Shown piece by piece: positions 17,665-26,509 of a stretch of DNA of 64,000 nt (position 1 is the stretch's first letter; each line of letters starts with the position of its first letter). The stretch is from RH-AL1 sp964244495 (GTDB lineage: Bacteria > Pseudomonadota > Alphaproteobacteria > Rhizobiales > Beijerinckiaceae). The stretch covers positions 1 to 64,000 of the forward strand of contig CAXTIU010000006.1 of assembly GCA_964244495.1 (NCBI GenBank), written 5' to 3'. The position numbers and the translations under genes were made by a program. The notes beneath the pieces were generated by a model. That model was not told the DNA's origin. It worked only from the letters and a program-made list of their open reading frames with translations, and did no database searches.

Positions 17665-17928
17665 TAAGTGGTCGAACAGACCCCGGGGTGAGCCAGCGCC
17701 GGAACCAGCCGCGCGCCACGGCGGCATGCCCGGCGGCGGCCGGCGCCAGCTCCCGCCCACGCGCAGGTGCCAGGTGATCGCGCCGCCCACGGGCAAGGCA
17801 GGGGGCGCGGTCCCGCTGCGCGGTGGGTCGACCCGCTCCAGCCAGCGGGCGATCTTCCCGACGGCCCACGTTGATATCACTTGCTTCAGATTCGCCTCAC
17901 AGCGTGGCCGATGCTGCGGCATCCACAT
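17665..17928 (-). pseudogene. IS5-family transposase, N-terminal remnant
   Basis: Starting from an ATG at 17928 with GAGGAG before it, the frame gives MWMPQH, then DPPRSGTAPPALPVGGAI and GSWRRPPPGMPPW. After a frameshift near 17720 it continues as GWFRRWLTPG. This follows the IS5 pattern of an N-terminal MWTP, a PP..G.P stretch, R.G..WR.LP...PPW and W.R.W...G. The conserved YxSDLTDxEW block is degenerate. The catalytic core is absent. The 120 bases between this piece and the GntR gene are lower in GC and without a gene. Confidence 0.45.
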
Positions 17929-18052
17929 GTCTCCTCTACCCCGCCCGGTCAGGCGGAGTTCAGCAACCTCAGGGGCAGATGGAATGCGCAATGAGTGCTG
18001 GTTCCAACACGCTAGCGAGAAACCTGAGATGTGATAATGTAATTTGGCCGCT

Positions 18053-18733
18053 TTAGACTAGGATCGGTGATGATAGCAGAATTCTCATCGTAGTTGAAAG
18101 ATGCTCAGCGAGCAATCTGCAGGCTTCGTCTTGGTCTCGATCGACGACCGCCTGCATCAAAGCGCGATGCTCGGCGTCGACATCACGGTGGGTTTCACGG
18201 AGTGGCAACGACAGTCGCCTATAGCGTTCGGTTTGCGCGTAGAGGTTGGCGCGTATGCGTAGAAGCGATCGGTTTCTACAACCCGCCACGAGCGCCAAGT
18301 GAAACATGGCGTGGCATCGGGTCCAGACTTCATTGAGAATGGCCTGATCGTGAGGATCACGTTCCGGTATGCGATGCAGCCTATGGAACGATCCAACGAT
18401 GTCGATCTCCCATTCGAGTTCACCGTGTTCCATGGCGTCGCGCAAGCAGAGCTGCTCTATCGTGATGCGCGTCGATGTTAACTCAGTTAACTCTTCCTTC
18501 GAGACCGGCGCGACCGTGTAGCCCTTCTGAGCCTGGGCTATGACGAGCCCCTCTCCGGTCAGGCGTGATAAAGCTTCCCGGACCGGGCCGAGACTGACGT
18601 CCAAACGCGAGGCGATCTCGTTGATACGGATCCTGGTGCTCGGCGCCAGACGGCAGCTTAGTATCTCGGCCAGCAAAAACTCGAACGCTTGGTCGGCCTG
18701 CGTCGCGGTCGGAGCGACAGAGATCAGCGACAT
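18053..18733 (-). CDS. GntR-family regulator, FCD (FadR) subfamily
   Basis: A 226-residue regulator with a winged helix-turn-helix at residues 15-75 (INEIASRLDVSLGPVREALSRL, then GLVIAQAQKGYTV) and an all-helical FCD ligand-binding domain at about 90-220. The FCD metal-site residues are plausible in NEVWTRCHAMFHLALV and DVDAEHRALMQAV. It is downstream of the ACMSD-like decarboxylase on the same strand (87-bp gap) and next to the divergent monooxygenase operon, so it is the likely repressor of the whole cluster, responding to a pathway acid. Confidence 0.88.
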   Translation of the reverse strand: MSLISVAPTATQADQAFEFLLAEILSCRLAPSTRIRINEIASRLDVSLGPVREALSRLTGEGLVIAQAQKGYTVAPVSKEELTELTSTRITIEQLCLRDAMEHGELEWEIDIVGSFHRLHRIPERDPHDQAILNEVWTRCHAMFHLALVAGCRNRSLLRIRANLYAQTERYRRLSLPLRETHRDVDAEHRALMQAVVDRDQDEACRLLAEHLSTTMRILLSSPILV

Positions 18734-18820
18734 GGGCGTATTTCCATCGAACGTTTAACTTCGAAGATCCGCATGATGGTCGAGTCACCGCCTATCGACA
18801 AACCCTCGTGTCCTGACGTT

Positions 18821-19774
18821 TCATAAACCGAGCAGCCGAACGGCCAGGTCGCCCTTGATCTTCGCGCGATCCAGATCGGATATGGCGAGGGCGTCAATGA
18901 AACCCAGCGGATCCATTTCACCGACCGGAAAGTCTGACCCCATGATCAAACGGTCGGCGCCGACCCGGCGGATCAAGTTCTCGGCAATCGTCGGATCGTA
19001 CAGACAGGTGTCGAAGTAGAAGGATCGGAGATAGTCGCTCGGCTTGCGCGTGATGTTCTCCATCGTTTCTGGCATATGCTCGACGTTACGATCGAGACGG
19101 CCCATATTGTGCGGCAGCATGCCTCCTCCGTGCGCGAGGACGATCTTCAAGCCGCTCAGTTCTTCCAACAGACCCTCATAGATGATGCTGGTGATGCACT
19201 TAGCCTCCTCGATCGGCTGGCCTATGGAATTCCACATCCGATATTTCTGAAACCAAAGGTCCGTGACGCCTTCGGGATGAACAAACGCGACGATGTCGCG
19301 ATGGAGGATGTCACGCCAGATTGGCCGAAGCTTCTGCTCACCGAGGTAGTCACCTCCAACGTGCGCCGGCAACTGTACGACGCGCATGCCAAGCTCTCCG
19401 GCACAACGGTCCATTTCGCGCAGCGATGAACCCTCGTCTTGAAGGGGCAGCACGAAGCTGCCGACGAATTTTTCCGGGAAACGGGCCACCCAATCAGCGA
19501 TGAAATCGTTCGTTCGGCGGCAGAGATCGTAGTCCGTTGCGGCATCAGCCCAGGAAGAGCCCTGAAGCACGGTACTCGCCGAAAGCACCGAACGATCGAT
19601 GCCCGCGCGTTGCATTCGCTCAACTTGAGCCTCCGCCACGGTCATCTCACGCAAGATCGAACCACGCCCGAACTTCGGCGGCGGCCGCGTGCCGAAGCCG
19701 GTGAAGACGTTCTTGTCGCGCGTCGCCTCGAAAACGCTCGGCTCGAGGACGTGAACATGAAAGTCGATGATCAT
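18821..19774 (-). CDS. Amidohydrolase-family decarboxylase (ACMSD/gamma-resorcylate decarboxylase type)
   Basis: A 317-residue TIM-barrel protein with all the metal ligands of the ACMSD group: HxH at H6 and H8 (DFHVHV), H166 (FVHPEG), H215 (VLAHGGG) and D281 (GSDFPVG). Members decarboxylate aromatic or muconate-type acids non-oxidatively, or hydrolyse related ring compounds. I start at the ATG at 19774 because the fold begins with its first strand there; the frame is open for another 90 codons upstream without recognisable homology. It is expressed toward the GntR gene and divergently from the flavin monooxygenase. The likely role is removal of a carboxyl group from a hydroxylated aromatic acid. 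Confidence 0.82.
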   Translation of the reverse strand: MIIDFHVHVLEPSVFEATRDKNVFTGFGTRPPPKFGRGSILREMTVAEAQVERMQRAGIDRSVLSASTVLQGSSWADAATDYDLCRRTNDFIADWVARFPEKFVGSFVLPLQDEGSSLREMDRCAGELGMRVVQLPAHVGGDYLGEQKLRPIWRDILHRDIVAFVHPEGVTDLWFQKYRMWNSIGQPIEEAKCITSIIYEGLLEELSGLKIVLAHGGGMLPHNMGRLDRNVEHMPETMENITRKPSDYLRSFYFDTCLYDPTIAENLIRRVGADRLIMGSDFPVGEMDPLGFIDALAISDLDRAKIKGDLAVRLLGL

Positions 19775-20368
19775 CCCCGCGAAGCTCCCTGCGGTCCTGA
19801 GTGAAGCGATAGTCGACGTTGAGGACGACGCTCGACCGGGAACGTGGTTCCAGGGCGTGAGGTCGTTGACGGGGTTCGCCCTCCACGCAGGAGCAACCAA
19901 CTTTCTCGTCACGAGCGCCAGCCACGATCGAGTTGGAAAGGCGAGGTCGAACAATCCGACCCGGCGAGCAGCGGCGAGTTGCTGTCGCAGAGGTTCGATC
20001 CGCCGGGACCAGTCCTGGGCGCCTCGTGCACGGCTCGCGGGTCGGCGAAGCATGCCAACTGAAACCGAGGCGTCGCGTGCGGCAGTCGCGCATGGCTGCG
20101 GACGATCCCGTCAAAGCTCCGTCGCTTTTCGGCCGAAAAAAGTTTCCGCGCCGTCGAGGGTCAGATGATGAACCGTACAGCATGAGATTCGATCGTCATG
20201 GCGGAGTGCCAAATGGTGCGATCACGCCCTTACATGATAAATTTCATCGCCTGAAGACCAAAATCTCCTCCTCTGTCGAAAGGAACAGTTTTGACAGCAT
20301 GAAATCTTGTTTATGGGGATGTGCTGGTCTGCAGTCACCCGCAACGGCTTGGTGAGGGTCACGATCCG
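19775..20368. promoter_or_regulatory. Divergent control region of the 18-24 kb catabolic cluster
   Basis: A 594-bp gap separates the decarboxylase and monooxygenase starts. The half near the monooxygenase (about 20200-20340) is lower in GC and contains ACATGATAAATTTCATCG, in which ATGA and TCAT are inverted around an AT-rich centre, a possible regulator or promoter element. The other half (19800-20050) keeps an open minus-strand frame continuous with the decarboxylase, but I recognise no protein in it. No experimental or motif-level proof of a promoter is visible. Confidence 0.35.
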
Positions 20369-21979
20369 ATGATGGACATCATTCTGATCGGCCGGGGCCC
20401 GGCGGGTCTGACGATGGCGGCGCTCTTGGCGCGGCTCGGCCATAGCGTCGCCATCGTGGAACGCCATCGCGACATGTACGGGCTTCCGCGAGCGGGACAT
20501 GTCGATCACGAGATCGTTAGGCTGTTGGCCGCGCTCGACGCAGCCGAGGCGATGCTCGAGGACAGCTATCCGACCGTCGAGTACAAATGGGTGAACGCGG
20601 CCGGGGACACGCTGCTCGACTTCGATTGGGGCGCGACGAGCGTCTCCGGCTACAACTCCGACTACATGCAGTACCAGCCGCTCATCGAGGCCGCGCTCAA
20701 CGATCGGATCAAGGCCAGTCCGCAGGTCGAGGATTTCACGGGGTGGGAATGCGTCGAGGTCGTCAACGGCGAGGACCACGTGGACGTCCGTGTTCGCCCC
20801 GCCTCGCCCCGCGCCGGCGCTGCGGAGCCGGTGTCGTCGGACGATGAGGTGGTTCTGCGCGCCCGCTACCTGATCGCGGCCGATGGCGCCAATTCCCACG
20901 TGCGGCGAAGCCTCGGCATTCCGCAGCGCGATCTCGGGTTCAACGAGCAATGGCTCGTCGTGGACGCCCGCAAGAAGCGGGAGGTCACGCTCGACTTCGA
21001 TTGCGGCCAGATCTGCGATCCACGCCGACCGGTCACCGTGCTTCCGCTGGGTCGTCGTCACCGGCGCTGGGAATGGGCGGTGATGCCTGGCGAGAAGGTG
21101 CGCGACCTCGAGCAGCCGGACTTCGCCTGGAAGCTGCTGGCCGAACAAGGTGTCGGCCCGCATGACGTTGAGATCATCCGCCAGCTCGTCTACACGTTCG
21201 AGGCTCGGCATGCCGAGCGCTTCCGTGATGGCCGCGTGTTCCTGATCGGCGACGCTGCTCACACCATGCCGCCGTTCATGGGCCAGGGGATGTGCTCGGG
21301 CTTGCGGGACGCGGCGAACCTCGCCTGGAAGCTCGACCTCGTGCTGCGCGGCGCTGCGACCGATGCCTTACTCGATACCTATGAACGTGAACGTTCGCCC
21401 CATGCGCTCGACTGGACGTTGATCTCGCTGGAATCCGGCAGGGTCCCCTGCACGTTGGATCCCGAGTTGGCCCGACAGCGGGACGAACTCTTCAAGACTG
21501 GCTGGCTACCGCCGATGCCGAACTTCCCGAAGCTCGTCTCGGGCATCCTTCATAAGGTCGGCGGCGTCGCGGCCGCGCCGGCCGGCGAGCTCGGATTGCA
21601 GGCGCGGGTTCGTAAGGACGGGCGGGTCGGCCTCCTCGATAGCTTCGTCCAACCCCTTGCTTTCACCATCATCAGCACGGAAGGCAGGCCGGAGCACGCG
21701 CTCGACGCACGTCAGCGCGCCGCGCTTTCGTCAATTGGGGTCACCTACCTTTGGATCGGCGAAGACGGTGACGTCGAGGACATCGATGGCGCTTACGAAG
21801 CTTACCTGCGCGTGCATGGCGCCGAAGCGGTCATCGTGCGCCCCGACTTCTACGTCTTCGGCGTGGCGGCTAGCCTCGCCGATCTGTCGGGGCTCGTCGG
21901 CGACCTCCTCGATCAACTCGCCCCGAGTGAGGCGTCGGCGTTTGAGTGTCAGCCCGAAGCCGTACGGTCGCTCGCGTGA
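20369..21979 (+). CDS. FAD-dependent aromatic hydroxylase (MhpA-like, FAD_binding_3)
   Basis: A 536-residue class A flavoprotein monooxygenase. The FAD loop ILIGRGPAGLTMAALLARLG is at residues 5-24, the second conserved motif YLIAADGANSHVRRSLG follows at about 170, and GDAAHTMPPFMGQGMCSG, the third FAD motif, at about 293-310. The C-terminal thioredoxin-like extension matches 3-(3-hydroxyphenyl)propionate hydroxylases such as MhpA. It should insert one oxygen into a phenolic ring using NAD(P)H. Two consecutive ATGs start the gene (20369, 20372), with GGTGAGGG upstream. Its stop overlaps the GTG of the lactonase by four bases. No ring-cleavage dioxygenase is adjacent. Confidence 0.87.
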   Translation: MMDIILIGRGPAGLTMAALLARLGHSVAIVERHRDMYGLPRAGHVDHEIVRLLAALDAAEAMLEDSYPTVEYKWVNAAGDTLLDFDWGATSVSGYNSDYMQYQPLIEAALNDRIKASPQVEDFTGWECVEVVNGEDHVDVRVRPASPRAGAAEPVSSDDEVVLRARYLIAADGANSHVRRSLGIPQRDLGFNEQWLVVDARKKREVTLDFDCGQICDPRRPVTVLPLGRRHRRWEWAVMPGEKVRDLEQPDFAWKLLAEQGVGPHDVEIIRQLVYTFEARHAERFRDGRVFLIGDAAHTMPPFMGQGMCSGLRDAANLAWKLDLVLRGAATDALLDTYERERSPHALDWTLISLESGRVPCTLDPELARQRDELFKTGWLPPMPNFPKLVSGILHKVGGVAAAPAGELGLQARVRKDGRVGLLDSFVQPLAFTIISTEGRPEHALDARQRAALSSIGVTYLWIGEDGDVEDIDGAYEAYLRVHGAEAVIVRPDFYVFGVAASLADLSGLVGDLLDQLAPSEASAFECQPEAVRSLA

Positions 21980-22818
21980 GCGAGGCGACCCTGTTCGCCG
22001 ACGGCCTGACGTGGCCGGAAGCGCCACGCTGGCGCGACGGCTCGCTATGGATCTCCGACACGCGAAGCCTGCGCCTCCTGCGCGTACGCCGCGGCTCGAT
22101 CGAGCCGGTCTGCGACGTACCTGGCCGCCCATCCGGAATGGGGTTTCTGCCCGACGGCCGGCTGCTGCTCGCGACCGCACTCGACCGCAAACTGCACTAC
22201 GTTTCCGCGTCTGGGCAGACCGAGCTTGCGGTCGACCTTGCCCCGCTCGCCTCTGCGCATCTGAACGACATGGTGGTCGACCGCACCGGCCGCGCCTGGG
22301 TCGGCGACACCGGTTTTCGCTTCGGGACCGACGACCCGCGCGTGCCCGGCCGGGTGATCGTGTTCGACGCCGCGGCCGGTGCTCGCGTTGCGGCCGAGAA
22401 CGTCATGTTTCCCAATGGCGCGGTCATCACCGACGATGGCCGCACGTTCTACCTCTGCGAGACTTTCGCCGACTGTATCACCAGCTTCGCCATCGAGCCC
22501 GACGGGACATTGGGCGGTCGGCGCGAGCACGTTGCGCTCGGTGCCGCTCCCGATGGTTTGTGCCTCGACGAGGAGGGCGCATTGTGGGTGCCGCTACTCT
22601 TCGAGGGCGCGTTCGTGCGCGTGTTGCCCGACGGTGTCGTCGATCGGCGCGTAGCATTCCCCGGGCACAACGCGATCGCTTGCATGATCGGCGGCGACGA
22701 CGATCGGACACTGTTCCTCTGCGTCTCCAAAGCTGAACACCATGCCGGGGAAACCCTGCACAAGGGCGCGATCTACACGTTGCCCGTGGCGCGTGGCGGC
22801 GCCGGTTTGCCTCGCTGA
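21976..22818 (+). CDS. SMP-30/gluconolactonase-family lactonase
   Basis: A six-bladed beta-propeller of about 280 residues. The metal-site residues are visible: E in TWPEAPRW near residue 15, N in AHLNDMVVD near 98, N in MFPNGAVI and D in APDGLCLDEEG near 195. Members hydrolyse sugar or aromatic-derived lactones. I start at the GTG at 21976, which overlaps the preceding TGA (GTGA), because the conserved fold begins about six residues later. Translational coupling with the monooxygenase suggests that it opens a lactone produced downstream of ring oxidation. Confidence 0.82.
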   Translation: MSEATLFADGLTWPEAPRWRDGSLWISDTRSLRLLRVRRGSIEPVCDVPGRPSGMGFLPDGRLLLATALDRKLHYVSASGQTELAVDLAPLASAHLNDMVVDRTGRAWVGDTGFRFGTDDPRVPGRVIVFDAAAGARVAAENVMFPNGAVITDDGRTFYLCETFADCITSFAIEPDGTLGGRREHVALGAAPDGLCLDEEGALWVPLLFEGAFVRVLPDGVVDRRVAFPGHNAIACMIGGDDDRTLFLCVSKAEHHAGETLHKGAIYTLPVARGGAGLPR

Positions 22819-22984
22819 TCGCTTTCGAACGAGACGAAGAATGGAAGTCACGCATGGCCATCGGCGGTGTTGGTGCGGGCTGCAGTCGGGGCGCGCTACG
22901 CTTGGCCGCTGATCGTTCGATGCAGCAGTCAAACGAGCGGTCGGCCGACTAGCGAACGGGACGGCGAAACGAGGGAACTATCGG

Positions 22985-24376
22985 ATGACCATCGAAGGAC
23001 ATGTCAGATCGGACGCGACGACGGACCGGCTCGACGTCGGGAAAATCATCGACGAAGCGGCAGTCGGACCGTTCCAAATCCTGGTCGCGGCGCTCTGCGC
23101 GCTGGTGGTCTTCTTCGACGGCTTCAACACGCAGGTCATCGCTTTCATCGCGCCCGCCATATCGACCGAACTGCACCTCTCGCGCGCGGATCTCGGACCT
23201 CTTTTCGTCGCCAGCCTCGTCGGGATACTCTTCGGGGCCTTGGTCTTCGGACCGCTCGCCGATCGCTACGGACGTCGCAGGATCGTCCTCCTCAGCACCG
23301 CCCTGTTCGCACTGCTGACAATGGTGAGCGCCGCCTCCACCGACCTGACGGAACTCCTTGCACTACGCTTCCTGACGGGGCTTGGGCTCGGCGGCGCGAT
23401 GCCGAACGCCGTGGCCCTGACGGCGGAATATTGTCCGAGGCGCCGACGCTCGACGATCCTCATGATCATGTTCACGGGATTTTCCATCGGGGCCGCCGTC
23501 GGTGGCGTGCTCTCCGCCTGGATCGTGCCGGCGTATGGCTGGCGAGCGGTCCTGCTCGTCGGAGGCGTCTTGCCGACGCTGCTCTGGATCGCCCTTGTCT
23601 TCCGGCTGCCGGAGTCGGTCCGCTTCCTCGTACTTGGCAAGAACGACGCTCGGCAGGTCGCGCGCTTGATAAGCCGAGTCTCGCCCAACGTCCGCCGAGC
23701 GGCCGGGCAACGATATCGAGTCGCTGAGGAGAGCGGGACCGGCACGCCGGTTGGTCAGCTTTTCCGGGCGAGGCCGCCGGTGGCGACGATCCTTCTGTGG
23801 GTTGTCTTCTTCATCAACCTGATGACCAACTTCACGCTGCAGAACTGGATACCGATCCTGGCCACCGACGGCGGCATCGCCGTCCGAAGCGCGGTTCTCA
23901 TCGGCAGCCTTTACCAAGTCGGCAGCGTGGTCGCCTCGCTGCTCTTGGGCCTGTTGATGGACAAGCTCGGTCCGTTCCGGGTGGTGCCCGTCCAGCTTGC
24001 CCTGGCGGTGCCTTTCATCGCGTTGCTCGGGCTCGTCACGCCCGGCGTGGGCATCTTGATGGCCCTGGCGCTGGGCGCCGGCTTCTGCGTCTCCGGTGGC
24101 CAAACGTCGGCGAATGCCCTCGCCGCCGTGTTCTATCCGACGGCCGTCCGCTCGACAGGCGTCGCCTGGGCGCTGGGCGTCGGTCGCATCGGCGCCATCG
24201 TCGGCCCGGTCGCGGCGGGTTGGCTCCTCGTCAGGCATGCGTCCATGTCGTCGCTGTTCCTGATCACCGCCTTCACCCAGGCCTTCGCGGCGCTGGCTTG
24301 TTTCCTTATGGGTGTCTTCGGCCGGCGCTCGGAGGCAAATAAACGCGGGCACCAAGCGTTGGAGTCGATCCCTTAG
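22985..24376 (+). CDS. MFS transporter, aromatic acid:H+ symporter (PcaK/BenK-like)
   Basis: A 463-residue 12-helix permease. The MFS loop motif is LADRYGRRRIVLLS after helix 2, and the FFDGFNTQVIAF motif in helix 1 (D in DGFD-type) is characteristic of the aromatic acid:H+ symporter family. The N-terminal leader, VGKIIDEAAVGPFQ, is also typical. It lies 166 bp after the lactonase in the same direction and probably imports the aromatic acid that the cluster degrades. A long antisense frame covers its 3' half but has no coding character. Confidence 0.87.
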   Translation: MTIEGHVRSDATTDRLDVGKIIDEAAVGPFQILVAALCALVVFFDGFNTQVIAFIAPAISTELHLSRADLGPLFVASLVGILFGALVFGPLADRYGRRRIVLLSTALFALLTMVSAASTDLTELLALRFLTGLGLGGAMPNAVALTAEYCPRRRRSTILMIMFTGFSIGAAVGGVLSAWIVPAYGWRAVLLVGGVLPTLLWIALVFRLPESVRFLVLGKNDARQVARLISRVSPNVRRAAGQRYRVAEESGTGTPVGQLFRARPPVATILLWVVFFINLMTNFTLQNWIPILATDGGIAVRSAVLIGSLYQVGSVVASLLLGLLMDKLGPFRVVPVQLALAVPFIALLGLVTPGVGILMALALGAGFCVSGGQTSANALAAVFYPTAVRSTGVAWALGVGRIGAIVGPVAAGWLLVRHASMSSLFLITAFTQAFAALACFLMGVFGRRSEANKRGHQALESIP

Positions 24377-24699
24377 ATCCCTGTATCGCATCAGACTGAA
24401 AACCGCTGCGCGCTTCTTGCTCTGATGCTTGTCTGCCTGCCTACGTCCGCTTTCAAGCGCGCCGTCGAGCGCCGGGGAGGGCTGCAAACGTGAAGGTTTT
24501 CGGATGCCGGTCGAGCGCGATCGAGCGTTCTTGATGAGGGTCGGCGTCCGAGAATCGCCCATGCACGAACCCGCGGGTGGTGCGGCTGCGGCATGGCTCC
24601 GACGCGAGATCGCAGGTGGTCGCGCCAGGTCACGACGCGGTGATCCCGCAGGACGTGGGTGAGGCCGGTGGTACGCGGGTCCGGGCGAGACCGTGAAAG
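24377..24699. other. Intergenic stretch without a recognised gene
   Basis: This separates the MFS permease from an IS3 remnant. No frame shows a known family. It probably belongs to decayed mobile DNA, since the next 145 bases are an OrfA fragment. Confidence 0.35.
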
Positions 24700-24844
24700 A
24701 CTTCGATGACGACCGTGGGGCCGCCGCAGTATGGGCCTGGCGGTCGCGGATCGCCTCCGCCACGCTTCGACACCAGCACGTCGACTTGCCGTAGGTCGAC
24801 TTGCCGTAGCTTGGCGACGATCTCTTGTGTCGCTTCCTCGTCAT
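24700..24844 (-). pseudogene. IS3-family (IS407-like) OrfA remnant with a 15-bp internal duplication
   Basis: On the minus strand from the ATG at 24844, MTRKRHK is followed in another frame by EIVAKLRQVD-LRQVD-VLVS and then, in a third frame, SVAEAIR. Together they match the start of IS407-group OrfA, which normally reads EQIVAKLRQVDVLVSQG. The extra LRQVD comes from a tandem 15-bp duplication at 24781-24810. At least two further frameshifts are present. The rest of the IS is missing. The bases from 24845 to 25109 contain nothing recognised. Confidence 0.6.
24781..24810. repeat. 15-bp tandem duplication inside the OrfA remnant
   Basis: The unit TCGACTTGCCGTAG plus one base occurs twice head to tail (24781-24795 and 24796-24810), differing only in the last base. 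It adds five codons in frame to the OrfA remnant, so it looks like a slippage or recombination duplication rather than a functional repeat. Confidence 0.85.
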
Positions 24845-25109
24845 GCAAGCCGGCCTCGTCTTGGCTCGAAAGCCATACCTCGGGACGAACCACTTCAAAG
24901 CGGGAAGATCACCGAGGTGTACCTGCCCGGCCTCGGCGCAGGGCCGGCTCCGCAACCCCGATCAGTGCCGCCGGCCATGCTCACGGCAGCGCCCAGAACG
25001 GCCACGACCTAACATTCAACTCGGACCATCCGATGGAGGCCGATCAGTTCTCCATGCGGGCGCCACAACGACGGAAGCAGTCGCGGGATGCCGCCGCTAA
25101 GGTGGAGGC

Positions 25110-26462
25110 TCAGGGCGCGGCAAGGCTCCGTCGCAGTCGCGTGATGGCGCCGGGCAGGCCGCGCACCGTCAGCACCCGGCCGGTCTCCTCATGCTGCTCG
25201 GACAGCACCCGCGTGCGCTCGTACACCTCGCCGATCAATCCTTGCTTCGCGTAGGGCAGCACCAGCACGTCCTCCACCATCGCCGCCTCGAAGAACGCGA
25301 TGATGGTGTCCCGCAACGCGTCCACATCCCCGGGCGCGTGGGCGGAGAGAAGGATCGCGTCCGGATGCTTGTCCAGGAGCGCGGCGCGTCCGGCGGCGTC
25401 GACCCGGTCCACCTTGTTCAGCACCAGACGGGAGGGCACCGCCTCCGCCCCGATCTCGCGCAGCACGCTGCGGCTCACCTCCAGCTGCGCCTCATGGGTC
25501 GGGTCCGACGCGTCGACCACGAACAGCAGCAGCGAGGCCTCGAGCGCCTCCGCCAGGGTGGAGCGGAACGAGGCGACGAGATCGTGCGGCAGCTGCTTGA
25601 TGAAGCCGACCGTGTCGGACACGAGCACGCGGGGCCTGGTCTCCGGCTGCAGGGCGCGCACGGTGGTGTCGAGGGTGGCGAACAGCTTGTCCTCCACCAG
25701 CACCTGGCTGCCGGTCAGCGCCCGCATCAGGGAGGACTTGCCGGCGTTGGTGTAGCCGACCAGCGCCACCCGCAGCTGGTCGCGGCGGGCGGAGCGGCGC
25801 TGGTCGCCGTCGCGCTGCACCGCGTCCAGCTGGTCTTTCAGTTCCGCCAGCCGGTCGCGGACCTTGCGCCGGTCGAGGTCGAGCGTGGTCTCGCCGGCGC
25901 CCGGACCCCGCTGGCGCCCGCCGCCGGCGGAGGACTCCCGCATCCGGGGCGCCACGTACTTGAGGCGCGCCATCTCGACCTGCAGCCTCGCTTCGCGGGT
26001 GTTGGCGTGGCGATGGAAGATCTCGACGATGACGCCGGTACGGTCCAGCACGGCCGCGCCGGTCGCCCGCTCCAGGTTGCGGATCTGGCTGGGCGAGAGC
26101 TCGTGGTCGACGATGACGAACCCAGGCCTGCCGGCGGCGACCGGGCCGGGCTCGGGCGGGTCGGCCGTCTTCACGGCCCCTTCGAACCGCTGCCGGGCCT
26201 TCGCTCTCGGAGGCGGCGCCATCGAGCCGACGACACCTGTGCCGCCGGTCAGCGCCGCCAGTTCCGCCAGCTTGCCGCTGCCCAGGACCAACGCCGCGCC
26301 GGTGTCGTCGCGCCTCTGCGACAGCGTGCCGACCACTTGGTAGCCGAGCGTCTTGATCAGGCGCCCCAGTTCCTCGAGGCTGGCCTCGTGCGCGGCGTCA
26401 TCGACATCCGGCAATTGGATGCCGACGAGGACGGCGAGCGGGATCGATGGTCTGGTTTCCAT
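25110..26462 (-). CDS. hflX: GTPase HflX
   Basis: A 450-residue ribosome-splitting GTPase. The N-terminal HflX domain is at about 1-200, with GSGKLAEL, a proline/alanine-rich insertion (residues 80-105) and the glycine-rich SSAGGGRQRGPGAGETTLD linker. The GTPase domain has G1 GYTNAGKSSLM, G3 DTVGFIKQLPHDLV and G4 NKVD. HflX dissociates stalled or heat-damaged 70S ribosomes. I take the ATG at 26462 rather than the TTG three codons upstream. It lies 47 bp downstream of an RNase J-like gene, so the two are likely co-transcribed. The usual alphaproteobacterial hflX sits beside hfq; no hfq is here. Confidence 0.92.
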   Translation of the reverse strand: METRPSIPLAVLVGIQLPDVDDAAHEASLEELGRLIKTLGYQVVGTLSQRRDDTGAALVLGSGKLAELAALTGGTGVVGSMAPPPRAKARQRFEGAVKTADPPEPGPVAAGRPGFVIVDHELSPSQIRNLERATGAAVLDRTGVIVEIFHRHANTREARLQVEMARLKYVAPRMRESSAGGGRQRGPGAGETTLDLDRRKVRDRLAELKDQLDAVQRDGDQRRSARRDQLRVALVGYTNAGKSSLMRALTGSQVLVEDKLFATLDTTVRALQPETRPRVLVSDTVGFIKQLPHDLVASFRSTLAEALEASLLLFVVDASDPTHEAQLEVSRSVLREIGAEAVPSRLVLNKVDRVDAAGRAALLDKHPDAILLSAHAPGDVDALRDTIIAFFEAAMVEDVLVLPYAKQGLIGEVYERTRVLSEQHEETGRVLTVRGLPGAITRLRRSLAAP

Positions 26463-26509
26463 GGACGGCAACCTAGCACGGACCGGCGGGAAAGCGGCTC
26501 CGTCCGGCG

